A program made the translations under genes and the position numbers. A stretch of 60,214 nucleotides of DNA from Phoronis australis (Eukaryota > Phoronida > Phoronidae), in NCBI GenBank assembly GCA_002633005.1, contig NMRA01000157.1:276313-336526 (forward strand). The letters are read 5' to 3'. Positions 1 through 10,000 of this stretch are shown here, in pieces; position 1 is the stretch's first letter, and every line of letters begins with the position of its first letter. A model generated the notes under the pieces. That model worked only from the letters and a program-made list of their open reading frames with translations. It did no database searches and had not been told where the DNA came from.

Positions 1-643
1 TGGACGCCCAGGACGTACGCTGCATAAAGGCTTGGATTGACACCATAGCTACCCTTTCAAAACTCGCCTTTCTTGATAAATTGTCCACAGTTGAAACTTA
101 ACGTCACTTCCACATCCAGTGAATCAGTAAAGGAAACAGGTTTAAACCTCAATTCCATTGCTTTACCAAACAAGCTAGTGCAAGTCGAGGATGCTGAATG
201 ATCAGCTGACTCGCATTAGCTGCTGCGTACTTGCACGCATCTTTTGAAGTTAGGACTGAACTAAAGTAATAAAAAACATGCTTTGGGAAAAACATGTTTT
301 GGAAATTATCCGTGTCTTGTTTAGAATATACACACATGAGCAAACATTTTGTTTTAACTTAAAACATCATCAATGGAAACGAAACACACCAGACAGGTGA
401 ACAGTCCAAACAACAACTAATGCCTTATTGGCATGTTTTGTTTCCATTGATGGATGTTTTTGCGTAATTTAAAAAAACATGGAAGTGTGTATGTCAAGGA
501 TAGAAACAGACACTCGAATGTGGTCAGCGCCACGTGAAGAAAAACACAATAGCGAGACATCTAAGAATCATGGCCTCACAAATACACCTCACTGTTAGCG
601 GCACAAAGGCGTGCATGCATACATATTTCTGATATTAGCTTAC
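1..643. other. MED14 intron, left edge of window
   Basis: This should be intron following MED14 exon 3. No minus-strand continuation of MED14 was found. On the plus strand the first hundred bases are open in frame 3 (DAQDVRCIKAWIDTIATLSK and on to a TAA at about 99-101). I do not recognise this 33-residue stretch; it may be chance or the end of a decayed element. The rest shows no gene. Confidence 0.4.
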
Positions 644-738
644 CTCGCGTGCACCAATGTCTCCCTAGCAGTGCGAGCAAGCACATCTGCAGTGTCAACA
701 AACAGCATAGCTTGCTGATCCAGAAACTGTGAAATAGC
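644..738 (-). CDS. MED14: MED14 third coding exon
   Basis: A 95-nt exon with acceptor CTAG (AG at 740-739) and donor GTAAGC starting at 643. It encodes [20 protein letters not shown] and then [11 protein letters not shown] plus two bases of Arg, matching the human FLDQQAILFVDTADRLASLA region. The following exon is not in the window. Confidence 0.93.
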
Positions 739-2158
739 CTAGGAAGACGATCAACAATGTTACAGCCTAGTAGAAGACCACAAAGATCCTATTAAGAAAT
801 AGCCTAGGACGAATCAAGGTTAGAGACTGGTTACAGTTCTCAATAATCCTACTGTAAAATATGACGAGAAGATGACCAAAAACGCTAGAGATTGGTCGAA
901 ATTTACAAAGAACCTAGTAATTACCCAATGACGGAATGTTTTACACTCGGTCATGAGGGAAGGTAACTCTGACCAAGAATCCCTCTGCCCCGCAGTCATG
1001 ACACGGATCTCCAGGTTACTTTGTCTACAAAATTTTGACTTGCACTGTAGGTTGCTGATGATTTTGCAGGCTTCGAAAGGATGTGAATATGTCCATTCGT
1101 TATAATAGAAAAGTTCGTTGGTGACTAGCCATGATTCAAACAGATGATTGTTCACAAATAAATGTTGGAGAAGGTAATTGATGATCACCTCAATGGAGGC
1201 TCGTATTTAGCCCAAATTACTGGTTCACAACCATTTGAGGCTTGTTTTGAGCTCAAATTGCTCGCTCCCGCATATTAGAAGCTTGTTTTTAGCCCAAATT
1301 ACTAGTTGCCGCCCATCCCACCCAGTTTCAATAAGATTTTAGAATAGATTCAAATACTCTGGGCCCTAAGTTAGGAAAGTAAATGATAATAAATGCAAAT
1401 ATAAACAGGGATAGACAAGAGCCAAGTTATCACAAGTCTTTAATAACACGGTTAACACTCACAGTGCACTTGTCCACCTTGCCAGCATTACTCGCCCACT
1501 TCACCAGGGCCAAAAGTCGAACAAACAGCTGTCTGGTGCGACTCGCAAACTGAAATATCTCGATCTTTCGTTCCATGTCCGTCTTGCGTGGCAAGCTTTA
1601 ATGATTCAAACGAGACTGACCGACGTGAAACTGACAATCTGATAAACTGGTGAAAGCACAAATACGACGGCCATAATTATGCCTAGGGAATGAGGATGCG
1701 CAAAAATCTAACGTGAAAATTTTACAAAATATTAAATTATTACATTTGCAGCATAAACACAGCCAATATCATGTATGCAGAATTTGAAACCATGACACCC
1801 ATTACCAAAAAACAAATGCAGCACAAAATGACAACTCAGTTTTAAAGCAAAACAAATAACGCAAACGCTTCAGATTCTCAACAAATGTTATTGTAAAAGC
1901 AATGAATTTACTACGCCACTACAAAGTCATTACGGGTAAAAAAAGTCTCAACATAATCACCTAAATACGAACAATCTTAGGAAATAATGATTCCCTCAAA
2001 CGGGTTTGCAAACAGCGAGTTACTCACAGCTCTGACAGAACCGTCAACTCGTGGTATGTTCTCTGAAGTGAATAGTCGATCAATTGTCCTAAGCCAATGG
2101 TACCAACTGGCATCTGTCCACCAGAGGGCACAAGTTGACCCTCAATGATGGGAGGCAT
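644..2158 (-). CDS. MED14: MED14, Mediator complex subunit 14, N-terminal part (3' end outside window)
   Basis: MED14 is the backbone subunit that links the head, middle and tail of the Mediator co-activator complex in the nucleus. Three coding exons are visible on the minus strand: 2158-2028, 1595-1463 and 738-644. Their phases fit: exon 1 ends two bases into a Leu codon, exon 2 is 44 codons once completed, and exon 3 ends two bases into an Arg codon. The protein reads [14 protein letters not shown], then [20 protein letters not shown], then [20 protein letters not shown], then [20 protein letters not shown], all very close to the start of human MED14 as I remember it. The N-terminus is shorter than the human one, which carries a Gly/Pro/Ala-rich extension. 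The ATG at 2158-2156 is preceded by a 3' splice site at 2169-2168, so at least one 5'UTR exon lies further upstream. The next coding exon was not found before position 1. Confidence 0.93.
1463..1595 (-). CDS. MED14: MED14 second coding exon
   Basis: A 133-nt exon with acceptor AG at 1597-1596 and donor GTGAGT starting at 1462. It encodes [11 protein letters not shown] through [13 protein letters not shown]. This is the most conserved part of the MED14 N-terminus and is nearly identical to human over the [18 protein letters not shown] segment. It ends in phase 0. Confidence 0.95.
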
Positions 2159-2167
2159 AGTTTCGTT
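2028..2167 (-). CDS. MED14: MED14 exon with start codon
   Basis: The exon follows a TTGCAG acceptor (AG at 2169-2168), has nine bases of 5'UTR and starts at the ATG at 2158-2156. It ends with the donor GTGAGT (GT at 2027-2026). It encodes the N-terminus up to VLSE plus two bases of a Leu codon. The [11 protein letters not shown] stretch corresponds to the human TYSELMVLTDL segment. Confidence 0.9.
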
Positions 2168-2489
2168 CTGCAATAAAATTAGAACACAGTGTTACTTGGT
2201 TCCGTGGATAAAGACGTAATGCGGAATACTTTTATCAGGCAAACACCTGTAAGGGGTTCATGAGATGCAGCTAAGGACACAAAATGCCATTAGACGACGT
2301 CAAATCCGTCACAACCATTCGAAAATCATCGCCAGCCATCCAATATGAATCTGTATACAAAATTCCATGGCCAATAAAGAGGCAGGTGACAAAAACCAGG
2401 CTCAAAAACAGTAAAAATTGTGATAATGAAGTGCAGAATAGCCCCAAACCAATCCAAAAACGAGATGTCAATATCTCTTTAATAGATAT

Positions 2490-2600
2490 TTATTTGCTAT
2501 TAAAATTCCGTGAAAATCCATCCAGGAACTCTAAAAAGACAAACACAGAAACTAAAACTGCCACCAGGGGGCACACCAGCAGTCAAAGTTGTCTGAAAAT
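2490..2600 (-). repeat. Fragment of the CCTAGTGG dispersed repeat family, inverted
   Basis: Read on the minus strand this stretch shows the family landmarks in order: a GTGCCCCCTGGTGGCAG block, a CTGTGTTTGTCTTTT block and then GGATGGATTTTCACGGAA. These match the copies at 15.1-18.9 kb, where the last landmark is GATGGATTTTCATGAAA. Confidence 0.6.
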
Positions 2601-2717
2601 TTGCTCATGCATCCCATGATTCCCATCTAGGATGGGCAAACGCCTGCGTAACTTCACGAATCTCCATCAACGGGTAATGGAGACGCAGCACTGTAGCAGT
2701 GGAGGCGGCTGCATAGC

Positions 2718-2796
2718 CAGATAGAATAACGCACAGATAGAATAACACCAGATAGAATAACGCACAGATAGAATAACGCACAGATAGAATAACGCA
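2718..2796. repeat. Short tandem array, 16-bp unit, five copies
   Basis: The unit CAGATAGAATAACGCA is repeated five times. Four copies are exact; the second copy is 15 bp, ending ACAC in place of ACGCA. The array is followed by a short CA run. The near-identity suggests recent expansion. Confidence 0.9.
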
Positions 2797-3884
2797 CACA
2801 CACAGGTGCATAAAAAACTATTTGAATGAATTGATTGTTCTTGTGTTGCTATCCTTCGTTTGTAAAATTAACCTTAATTTTTTGCAAATTACAAAAGCAA
2901 AAAGTATATATGTAAAAAATTTCTGATGTGCTCTGGAGATTAAAAATAAGAGTTGTAAGATGAATCCATGTCAAGTTGTAGCATGTACTCAGTTCAAACG
3001 AAGCTGAAGGACTGTTGACACGTTTTCACAAATTTGTGAAATGGATACAAATTAAAAGAATCTGAGAAAAATAGTTGCCGATTATCTTAGTACTATCCAA
3101 ATCAAATTCCTTTGGCAAATTTAATGAACAGTAAACGGTCTTAACTGGCCATCTAGTACTCTCGAATGCCAGCCAATGAGCCAAGTGATTGCTTTAGTTC
3201 CCGAGTTCAAGCTAGGTAAAAATTTAAAATGGTGGACTGACAAGTGGATACTTTAGTAAAAAGGCAAATGTTTTGGTTTAGCCCAACTTTACCGACTAGC
3301 AAAGTGGCTATGTGCTACTCCTACTCGGCTGCGATGTCTCGTGTTGAAGAAGCCATTGGTGAGCATTTCTTATTGTTGTGTACGCTAGCGCCATCTATTG
3401 TAGACTGAATTGTCTGATAGCACGTTTGGGTTTTTCAGCGTTTTGTATAACGAAATGGTATAACAACTATTGATTCACATTGTCAGCTTTTACGTATTTT
3501 TGGCAAAATGAGAACATTGATCTTGCAATCTTATTCAAGGAAAAATATTTTTTGCTGTTAAGCTTTGAAGAGACTGAACCAGCATCTAAAACCAATGGAA
3601 ATAGGATGTTGATTGGAGGAGGAAATTGATAACTGTCCCTACGTGAACCATTATGCAGCCTTCCCTCACACCTCTTCTCCTTTTGGAAGTGGCCTTTTTA
3701 ATGACAGATTTCTCTAACTTGAGATTGTAATTTCTTGTGAAGGAAACGTGAATAGAACAGAGGAACATTATGTAATATTCCAGATATGTTTAGAAACAAA
3801 TGTGAAGGTAACACGTTATTCCAAATTTCTCTGAAAATCGTTCACAAAAAACGCAAGCAAAGCCAGCACACATCAACTCTGTGG

Positions 3885-4207
3885 TGAATCTGCAGCGAGT
3901 GTAGTAATATAAAGGCCTAGCTCTCTTAATCATCCAATGGGAACTTACTCTTTGGTCGATTGGTTAAGACACCTGGCATTGAAGCAAGAGGTACAGGGTT
4001 CAAAACTTGGACTAGGTGTTTTTTCACTACATTGGCGTCTAACAACGCCAACGGTACGTACTCACGACAGCAGAAAGGGACCACACAGCCTGCCGAGTTT
4101 GATAGTACCATAATGGCTGAAGAGGGTCGAGGCGGACATAGAGGGGGCCGATCTGATGTTGAGTTCCAGGCGGCATTGCCCATAATCATTGGAAGGGGAA
4201 GAGTGGG
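3885..4207 (+). repeat. tRNA-derived SINE-like unit, copy 1 of a tandem pair
   Basis: The unit starts with TGAATCTGCAG and contains a tRNA-like split promoter: an A-box-like TGGTTAAGACACC at 3961-3973 and a B-box-like GGTTCAAAACT at 3997-4007. The 23-nt gap between the boxes is slightly short for a tRNA gene. There is no tRNA cloverleaf, so this is a SINE head and not a functional tRNA gene. The B box departs from the GGTTCGAAAC core kept in the neighbouring copy, so this copy looks the more decayed. Confidence 0.6.
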
Positions 4208-4437
4208 TTGAATCTGCAGTGAGTGAAGCCGAAGGCCTCTCTAAATCCCTCGCCTACGGCTACGGGCAATTGCGCTCTGGTCGACTGGTTAAGACGCCTG
4301 GCATTGAAGCAAGAGGTACTGGGTTCGAAACTTGGACTAGGAGATTTTTCACTACAACTCGTAAGTAGCACTGCCAGTGCCAGTGGTTTCTGGCAGCAAC
4401 AGAACAGAAAAAAACTGAGATTCTGAGAAGAAAAGCA
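4208..4437 (+). repeat. tRNA-derived SINE-like unit, copy 2 of a tandem pair
   Basis: It opens with TTGAATCTGCAGTGAGTG, as copy 1 does, and carries the A box TGGTTAAGACGCC at 4286-4298 and B box GGTTCGAAACT at 4322-4332. The segment between the boxes is nearly identical to copy 1, while the 3' parts diverge after a shared TTTTTCACTAC. The two copies abut directly. Confidence 0.6.
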
Positions 4438-5179
4438 AATCACCCAAAGTTTTAGTAAACGAGAAAGAAAAACACAAGTCTAATTATTGAAGTACGTCGA
4501 GCCCATTGGGAAAGGTAAATAAATTACAATACAGCAACAGCATTACTTACACGTAACAAGTTACTCAAGCTAAAATAACCGCATTTTGACAATCACCAGC
4601 TCTTGCCCTCCATATTGGTTTGTCTAAGTAGTTCTTGTGAGAAGAACCAATATTGAAATTGGACTTGCTACTTCCGGTCTTTGGCTGATCCCAAAATAAC
4701 GGAACTTTCGCTTTAAACAGTTTAATTGAGCACTTGCATTTAACTGCTTTGAATATCATGTTATTTTTTGAAACAATTAATTGGAAAGAAAATTCAAACC
4801 TTAATTATTCCACCAGACGATAAGCCCTTTGCGGCCTAATTTGGGTGGCCAAGTTCGACACATACGATTTTCAACATTTCTAACAACGAGATGTCTGTTC
4901 GTCTTTCCGGTGGGCACGAAATACGAATCACAGTCGATTGTGTATCAGTATCATCTGTTGAACTGTGAATTGCGTTCACATTGAAACAGCGACAGGTAAA
5001 CGTCCTTGCTTCTTGGTTTTCAATGATTGTGTGCTTGAGTACCAGCAGGGAATGAACAAGGTTAATTAACCAGCTGACCCGTCCCTTGTCCAGGGCCGGG
5101 GGCGATCGACCTTCGGCTTCGGCTTCTCAAGTCAATCTTTGAGATTTGACTTTGTTCTGTCCTCGCCCGTCGCACATGT

Positions 5180-5260
5180 GTCCTCAGCTTCTGATCGTCC
5201 CCAATACACTACATATAATACTACTATGTAGTGTATTGGGGACGATCAGAAGCTGAGGAC
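5180..5260. repeat. Perfect inverted repeat with 36-bp arms and 9-nt loop
   Basis: The left arm 5180-5215 and right arm 5225-5260 are exact reverse complements (GTCCTCAGCTTCTGATCG... against ...CGATCAGAAGCTGAGGAC), separated by TAATACTAC. The lack of any mismatch means the structure is young or maintained. It lies upstream of HTATSF1. Confidence 0.92.
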
Positions 5261-6112
5261 GCCTGTGGCCCGTTGTCGGTATGTACACTGGACTGGTGTA
5301 GTTGGTCCACTAACCTATGGATATAGGCCAGGGTTGGTAATTCTCTAGACAATACCACTGTCTCAAATGGCCCCAGTAAAAAAGGTGACAAACACATAGG
5401 ACCTAGCCAGTCAGCTAGCTGTATATGAACTTAGACTGTCGTCAAAATACAGCTAGGTAAGACTGTGTATTTCTTCTGTAGACCCCAAAATTTCACACGC
5501 CCAGGGTAGTTCTGCTCGTCACTTGGCCGTGGAACTTGTATCAACATGTAAAGCTTAGGACCGCACGGGGTGCATGCAAAATCTGGGGATCAACCGACGT
5601 TTACCTTGCCCATTACAGCTGTTTAACTGAAAAACAATGTAACAAATGTCATTTTCTTGTGTAACTTTCCGCCTTTTCTAACAATGAAAAGTATGTCGTC
5701 GTTTTGAAAAGAGTACACTCGTGTCACGCGCACGCGCCATTTCCTAAATTTTTGCGACAACTTCGCTGCAGCAAAATTTATTCTGAAATTCGTTTTTTTG
5801 GTATCGAAATTCTAAAAACTTATAACGAAGTGAAACCAGTTCCAATAATTTGTTGTGACGTATACGCAACCTCGTGAAAAAACAACAGCTGATTGAAGAA
5901 TCGGCGAAAACAGAAACTGGTGACGCAATATTTCATGGCACCGAAAGCTGACGCAGAAGATCGCTCCACAATTTGAGCAGCAGAATAACGGTAGAATGCC
6001 ATTTTTTCCAACACCGTTAAATAATTTAGTTTACTCAAGGAAGACTGTAGTTTTTAATGACACTAATTTTGTGTCAGATTTTATCTTACCACTTTTTTAC
6101 CCACATCGGTGC

Positions 6113-6143
6113 AAAGCTGTATATTTAGTATATACAGCTTTGT
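6113..6143. repeat. Small palindrome, 12-bp arms
   Basis: The sequence CAAAGCTGTATA is followed after seven bases by its reverse complement TATACAGCTTTG. No function can be assigned. Confidence 0.6.
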
Positions 6144-6904
6144 ACCAAGGCTACATAGGACCATGATATGCTGGAAGTTTTTCAGCAAACTATACCTTAA
6201 TCATCACAAATGGCCAGTTGCCAATTTAGACAACTGGAGGGACTGTTCCGAAAAATTTTGATTGCGGTTTCACCTCTTGTACTGGGACAAAATGTCATCG
6301 TTAATAACTGCTTAGGTTTATATGTAAAAAGTTTAATTACCAAAGTATTTGTTTGAATTGGAAGGGTTTAAAGACTCTGACAGCCTCCGAAACTGTGCTT
6401 GAAAGGTACTTATAGCTAAATGACTTGGATGGTTTAGCCAAAAATGTTATCAGGCATGTGGTGGCCCTATGGAATGGCCACTGTATGAGCCAGCTTTGTT
6501 GACCCAGGTCATATGGTACTAACTAATCACCATCCATCCTGCATCTCTGAAGCTTTTCTGCAAATTATGCTGCACCCTGTCTAAACTTAGAAAGCGATGC
6601 TACTATGTGTATCTTTGATTTCAGTTTGAGACAGACTGGGTGTTCACTGCTTATCTGCCTCTTTTTCAATGAGATTCAAAACGAAAATTCATTTAATGTT
6701 ACCCCACTCACTGAAACTAGATTGAAAGTTCAAAACACTGTGGCTAGTGAAGTGGAAGACTTGTTGCTATGATTACAGTGTTTCAGTTTGCGTATTTGCA
6801 TTCCTATTGCCCAAATTCGATCTCTGTTGTCATCAGTTTTTTTCTTTGACAACATTTGCCCCATTTGTAATATTTGATGTCCGCTTGCACTTAATTCCTG
6901 CAGG

Positions 6905-7066
6905 ATGTCGGATGACGAGAATTTTGAAGAGCAGCTACGGCAGGAAGCGTTAGCCAAGGTCAAGGACGAGGAAAAGGCAGTGGAAAGACAGCTAGGTGAA
7001 TTATACACAGACAAAGATGGGACGGAATATGAATGGGATGCCGTGAAGAAGGCATGGTTCCCTAAG
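6905..7066 (+). CDS. HTATSF1: HTATSF1 coding exon 1
   Basis: It starts at the ATG directly after a CTGCAG acceptor and one G, so a 5'UTR exon lies upstream. It has 54 codons in phase 0 and ends before GTGGGT. It encodes MSDDENFEEQLRQEALAK and ends EYEWDAVKKAWFPK, like human Tat-SF1 (YEWDLDKKAWFPK). Confidence 0.92.
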
Positions 7067-10000
7067 GTGGGTGGTAAGCTGCGTATAATGCAGCTGTAGA
7101 AGGACGTGTGACTGCATGTTTTTTCATGTAGTTAACAGTCTCCTAGTCATAGTGTAAAAATGGCCTGTTGTCGCCTTCTGAGTGTAACACAACTGTGTAT
7201 AAACTGGCCAGTTGTGGTCAATGTTAGATATCATAAAACAGAAGCTGCAATAACTATTTGCAATAAAGTTAAACGTTTTAATAACAGCAGTTGAACCACG
7301 TTACTACAGTTAACGTGGTTTATAAGGTTTGCTCACGTATGAATGTTCTTATTTTAAGCCTACGGTACTGTGGTACTGTAATATACTTACTTTAGTTTCA
7401 TCAAATGTTTTAGAAAGGTCTCAAAAGGGTTCGTTGTAGCGCGCTTCGATTATATCTGAATACTAAAGCAGTGCTCGACGCTTAACTTGACGCCAATTCG
7501 CCAAATGTGAGTTGGCGAAAATCCCAGGTTGCCAAATGAAATTTGTGGTCGCCAAAACTGACGACGAAATCGTTGACTAAAAATAAAAAAGGTCAGGCCA
7601 CACTTTGTTCTCAGAAAATTACACAAACCTCATTTCTTTCTGCAAAAAATATGCGCATTCAATCTCTTACTCAATTCCTGCAGCCAACAAAGAACACTGA
7701 CAATTGCATACACTGTAGGCGCGTTTCATCGTCCGATTTTTGCCGAATAATTCTGACTTCCTGTAATTTAAGCGAGTTTGATGTGTGGTGACTGCTGAGG
7801 GTGGCAAGTGCATTAATTTCATGAAATAAATGGAACAATTGTTAACCAAAGGTTTTAAATCTAGGAAAACTGTAAGAAAAATTACTTAAATTTTGAAAGT
7901 TACCATGAACTTTGAAAGGAATTTTGGGGGGATTATTGTCTGACTTCGATACTTGCTAGGTGGTGACTTCGTGGCGACTCCGAATTTTTCCCAGGTCGTC
8001 GAACACAATCTGAAGTCACATTGGCGACCTGGAGGTCACCTAATCGGACAATGTAAAGGAATTGTGTGGATTTAGCGTGTTAAATTGCATATGTTTGAGT
8101 AGTTATTACAAAACAGAAAGAAGTTAGGTAAAACTAGTAATTGTAGCATATACTGAATACCGGTAGAACTATTACAGTAATTTCTTATTGAAAGTAATAT
8201 ATAGTCATTAAAATATAGTTGGCAAATTTTATTATTAGAGTGAGTTTTTAATACAGCTTGCTGTCTTAGACTAGTGGATTTTATTACTTGAAACTTATTT
8301 GCAGCCATGTATAGCTAAATAAATGTATTCCACGTTCTAACTTTTCAGATTGATGATGATTTCATAGCGAAATACCAGATGTCGTACGGCGTCGACTCGG
8401 AGACATCTAGCACAACACCTGGAGAGAGTGAAAATAAAAACACAACAACAAAGCAATATAAGGACAAAGACTATGAAGAATATTGTAAACAATATTACGA
8501 CTATTACTATAGTCAAAATCAAGGTCAGAACAGTGGTCAACATTCTGTGGACTCTACTGACCCTAATTATGACTATTACTCGTATTACGGCTATGACATG
8601 AGTGAGTATTACGGACCTCAAGACGAGGATGTTGCCTCAACAGAGGGCACTGCTGAGGCAGAAGATGAGAACACCGATAACAAAGTGAAGAAGAAAGGAG
8701 AGAAGCGAAAAGAACCCCCAAGTGAGTTCATTTCAACAGTTGCATTGCAGTTGTTCAATATAAGCCACATCCTGAAATTCTACAACGCCATTCAAATTCG
8801 GCGATAATTGCCCACAATGCCTTACATCCGGACTGCAGTTTCCGCACTATTATTCACTGGTGCCGTGTTAATGACTATAATTTTAAATGAAAATTAGTTT
8901 GCTATTTTAGTGTCGACAATGAATTACTAGTTGCACTGTGAGTTACAGAGCTGTCATAAAAATTTTAGACAGGCTGAGTGGGGAACAATTTGTTGTTCAT
9001 TTCTTCTAGAACTCCGTTCAAAGAGTGCTAACCTTTCGAAAACTCCGTCGATCGTATATTGTGGAGCGGCAACTGGGGAGGGTTTATTTTGCAATATGAA
9101 TTGTGACTAGTGGCCTAATGGAAGTGGGAGCTGTAAAATTTGTATCATTATAAATTGGTTGTTGCATTAAACCTGTAACTGGATAACATCAGAACTCTAT
9201 CTCTCTCTTTCTCTGTCTAGTTGGATTCGACTTGCTGCTAGTTTTCCACATTTGCCTTTTCCTCTAAGATTGCTATGTGCTTATGGACTTATTCGTGGTG
9301 TTTTAGAAGTTAGTATACAATAGGTGGCGCTAATACATCTAGGCTGGCCTTATCATTATTTGATATATTGCTAAGTGAAAGATATTTTCCCCCTGCAGTG
9401 ACATTCATGGGATAGGCGACTATATAAAAATGCCGTGTGGGATCATTGGTTCACTCAGCCACGTGGTGAACTTTGACCTTCTGACTGAGTGTTGTTACTG
9501 GGTGATTCATGTTTCATTACACTGTTGTTCACTCAAGACTATCTTACACATACTTTTTCAGTGACTTTCAAACCCAACAGGCATATTTTGGAGATGTTGT
9601 TGTCATTGAACTACAGTTGATCACCTTGAGTTGTTTGCCAATAGATATGAACACTTTCGTTCTGATATTACTGTTATTCGAAACAGAATTAGATCACCTT
9701 ATTTGTATTCCATGATTTCTCAACTGTCATTCACTACACGCATCTCCATGAATTCATGATTATGCTTGAAAATGAGGTGTTGTGTCCAAATTACAGTCGT
9801 AGTTCTGCCTGTTTGGAACACGCCCACTTTCACATTTGCATTGTTAAAATTAAATAAAATGCTAAAACGATACGTTGTGTCCTAAACAAAAATGCGCAGC
9901 AATCATTTTTGCAGCGCCATCAAGAGGTGCAAGTAGTGAATTATAACGGTTGTTGTCATCTGATTTGATGTGTTTTTGTTCATACTTCAGCCTGGTTTGA

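Larger units (their letters stand above)
2168..6903. other. Divergent intergenic region between MED14 and HTATSF1
   Basis: No coding exon is supported here. It should hold the 5'UTR exons and promoters of MED14 (leftward) and HTATSF1 (rightward), since both first coding exons start directly after a splice acceptor. It contains an inverted copy of the CCTAGTGG repeat family near 2490-2600, a 16-bp tandem array at 2718-2796, a tandem pair of tRNA-derived SINE units at 3885-4437, a long hairpin at 5180-5260 and a short one near 6113-6143. I could not place either transcription start site. Confidence 0.5.

Noticed and set aside
1-101. C-terminus of a plus-strand gene at the left edge
   Set aside because: Only 33 codons, unrecognised, and located inside what should be a MED14 intron; kept only as a note.
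2718-2796. CRISPR-like array
   Set aside because: Units are contiguous with no spacers; this is a simple tandem repeat in an animal genome.
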